7,693 bases of DNA from Desulfotignum sp. (lineage in GTDB: Bacteria; Desulfobacterota; Desulfobacteria; Desulfobacterales; Desulfobacteraceae). The stretch spans positions 1 through 7,693 of the forward strand of contig JAIPDY010000155.1 of assembly GCA_021737445.1 (NCBI GenBank), written 5' to 3'. Position 1 is the first letter of the stretch, and each line of letters starts with the position of its first letter. Made by a program: the position numbers and the translations under genes. Shown here piece by piece: positions 6,717-7,693 of this stretch. The notes below the pieces were generated by a model that had not been told where the DNA came from, did no database searches, and worked only from the letters and a program-made list of their open reading frames with translations.

Positions 6717-7693
6717 TCTGTTCAGGACCATCAGTTTCCGCCTGACCCTCTGGTATACAGGCATTTTTTCAGTATCTGCGGCAGTGGCTTTTATGCTGTT
6801 TTATTTTCTGGCGGTACAAACACTTCAGGATCAGATTGATCAGGAACTCAAGGAAAAGGCAGGACAGTTTTCCTCTGTCATCCAGCAGGCCGGCCTGAGG
6901 GGTGCCAGTAATCTTGCGGTGATTGAAGCCCAGGCAGCCGGGGAGAAATTGATATTTTTCAGACTGCTTTATCCCAATGGTGAGGTGTTTGCGTCCTCCC
7001 ACATGTCCTATTGGAAGGATATCAGCGTGGACCAGGGCCTGCTGGACCAGCTGGTTGAAAAAAAATCCCCTGTGTTTGATACCCGGATGGTGGGCAGGTC
7101 CCAGAAAGCCCGGATTTTATATGCGTTCGTGGCCCGGAATGCGATTTTACAGACCGGTATTGCCATGGAGTTTCAGTCCAGACTTCTCAAGGCATTTAAG
7201 CGGGTGTTTATGGTGGCCATGGGATTTATTATAGGATTCTCCGCTGTGACAGGATGGTTTCTGGTGCGCAAGGCCCTGTCCCGGGTGGACACAATAACCC
7301 GGACCGCCAGAGAGATTACCGGAGCCAGCCTGCAAAAAAGAGTGCCGGTGACCGGCAGCAAGGATGAGCTGGACCATCTGGCCAGAACCTTCAACCAGAT
7401 GCTGGAACGGATTCAGAACCTGGTGACCGGTATCAGGGAAATGGGGGACAACATGGCCCATGATCTGAAAAGTCCGGTCACCCGGATCAGGGGTGTGGCT
7501 GAAATGACACTGGTCCAGGGCGGCACCATAGATGATTATTATGCCATGGCTGCCAACACCATTGAAGAATCAGACCGGCTCCTGGATATGATCGACACCA
7601 TGCTGGTGATTTCCAGAACCCAGGCAGGAGAAGGTGATTTTCAGTTTCAACAGGTGGATCTGACCCGGATGATTCAATCTGCCTGTGATCTGT
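6709..7693 (+). CDS. Membrane sensor histidine kinase, 3' end outside the window
   Basis: Partner kinase of the preceding response regulator; the first 328 residues are present and the frame is open to the window edge. MPDLFRTISFRLTLWYTG leads into membrane helix 1 (about 12-36). Residues 37-165 form a sensor domain of about 130 residues, expected in the periplasm, with no recognisable ligand motif and no cysteine. Helix 2 spans about 166-187 (MVAMGFIIGFSAVTGWFLV). A HAMP domain follows at about 188-240 (ITRTAREITG, DELDHLARTFNQMLERI), then a HisKA dimerisation domain at about 241-305 with phosphoacceptor H251 in NMAHDLKSPVTRIRG. The AHDLKSP form, rather than SHELRTP, is typical of one branch of these kinases. 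The N, G1 and G2 boxes of the ATP-binding domain must lie beyond 7693, so integrity cannot be judged. The signal sensed is unknown; a metal or envelope-stress role would be a guess based on the regulator. Confidence 0.9.
   Translation, partial: MPDLFRTISFRLTLWYTGIFSVSAAVAFMLFYFLAVQTLQDQIDQELKEKAGQFSSVIQQAGLRGASNLAVIEAQAAGEKLIFFRLLYPNGEVFASSHMSYWKDISVDQGLLDQLVEKKSPVFDTRMVGRSQKARILYAFVARNAILQTGIAMEFQSRLLKAFKRVFMVAMGFIIGFSAVTGWFLVRKALSRVDTITRTAREITGASLQKRVPVTGSKDELDHLARTFNQMLERIQNLVTGIREMGDNMAHDLKSPVTRIRGVAEMTLVQGGTIDDYYAMAANTIEESDRLLDMIDTMLVISRTQAGEGDFQFQQVDLTRMIQSACDL

Noticed and set aside
1..7693. CRISPR array, tRNA, rRNA, riboswitch, complete insertion sequence, defence or biosynthetic system
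   Set aside because: No regularly spaced repeats, no cloverleaf or conserved RNA core, and no transposase, nuclease or defence-type domains were seen on either strand.

Overview
The window carries six genes and nothing that needs an exotic explanation. Gene content suggests an anaerobic Desulfobacterota bacterium, most likely a Desulfobacteraceae-type sulfate reducer. The reasons are a large fused FAD-oxidase/iron-sulfur/CCG-domain oxidoreductase, moderately GC-rich coding sequence, and AT-rich intergenic DNA. This placement is inference; there is no rRNA or other strong taxonomic marker here.

Layout. Positions 1-87 are an unassigned stretch that does not fit the gene following it. Positions 106-2844 (+) encode the C-terminal ~900 residues of a fused FAD-linked 2-hydroxyacid (D-lactate/glycolate-type) dehydrogenase with two [4Fe-4S] motifs and two CCG domains. 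Its N-terminal FAD-binding half is missing, and the homology breaks sharply near 85-90. Two bases after its stop comes rsmE (2847-3557, +), then a 59-codon ORF (3579-3758, +). These three genes look like one transcription unit. It faces a convergent minus-strand pair: a small two-helix membrane protein (5859 to 5632) followed directly by an ABC-F ATPase of the Uup type (5617 to 3797). No convincing intrinsic terminator separates the two units in the 38-bp gap at 3759-3796.

A divergent AT-rich intergenic region (5860-6035) lies between the membrane-protein gene and a two-component system. It contains a good sigma70-type promoter (TTGATT, 16 bp, TATAAT) pointing into the two-component genes, and a perfect 14-bp palindrome overlapping its -35 box. 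The OmpR/PhoB-family response regulator (6036-6716, +) overlaps the start of a membrane histidine kinase gene (6709 onward, +) by 8 bp. The kinase runs off the window before its ATP-binding domain.

How the genes work together: the response regulator and kinase are clearly a pair. The other genes are housekeeping or translation-related (RsmE modifies 16S rRNA; Uup-type ABC-F proteins are linked to ribosomes and branched DNA), next to a damaged energy-metabolism gene. The observations most worth following are the broken 5' end of the FAD/Fe-S gene and the operator-like palindrome.
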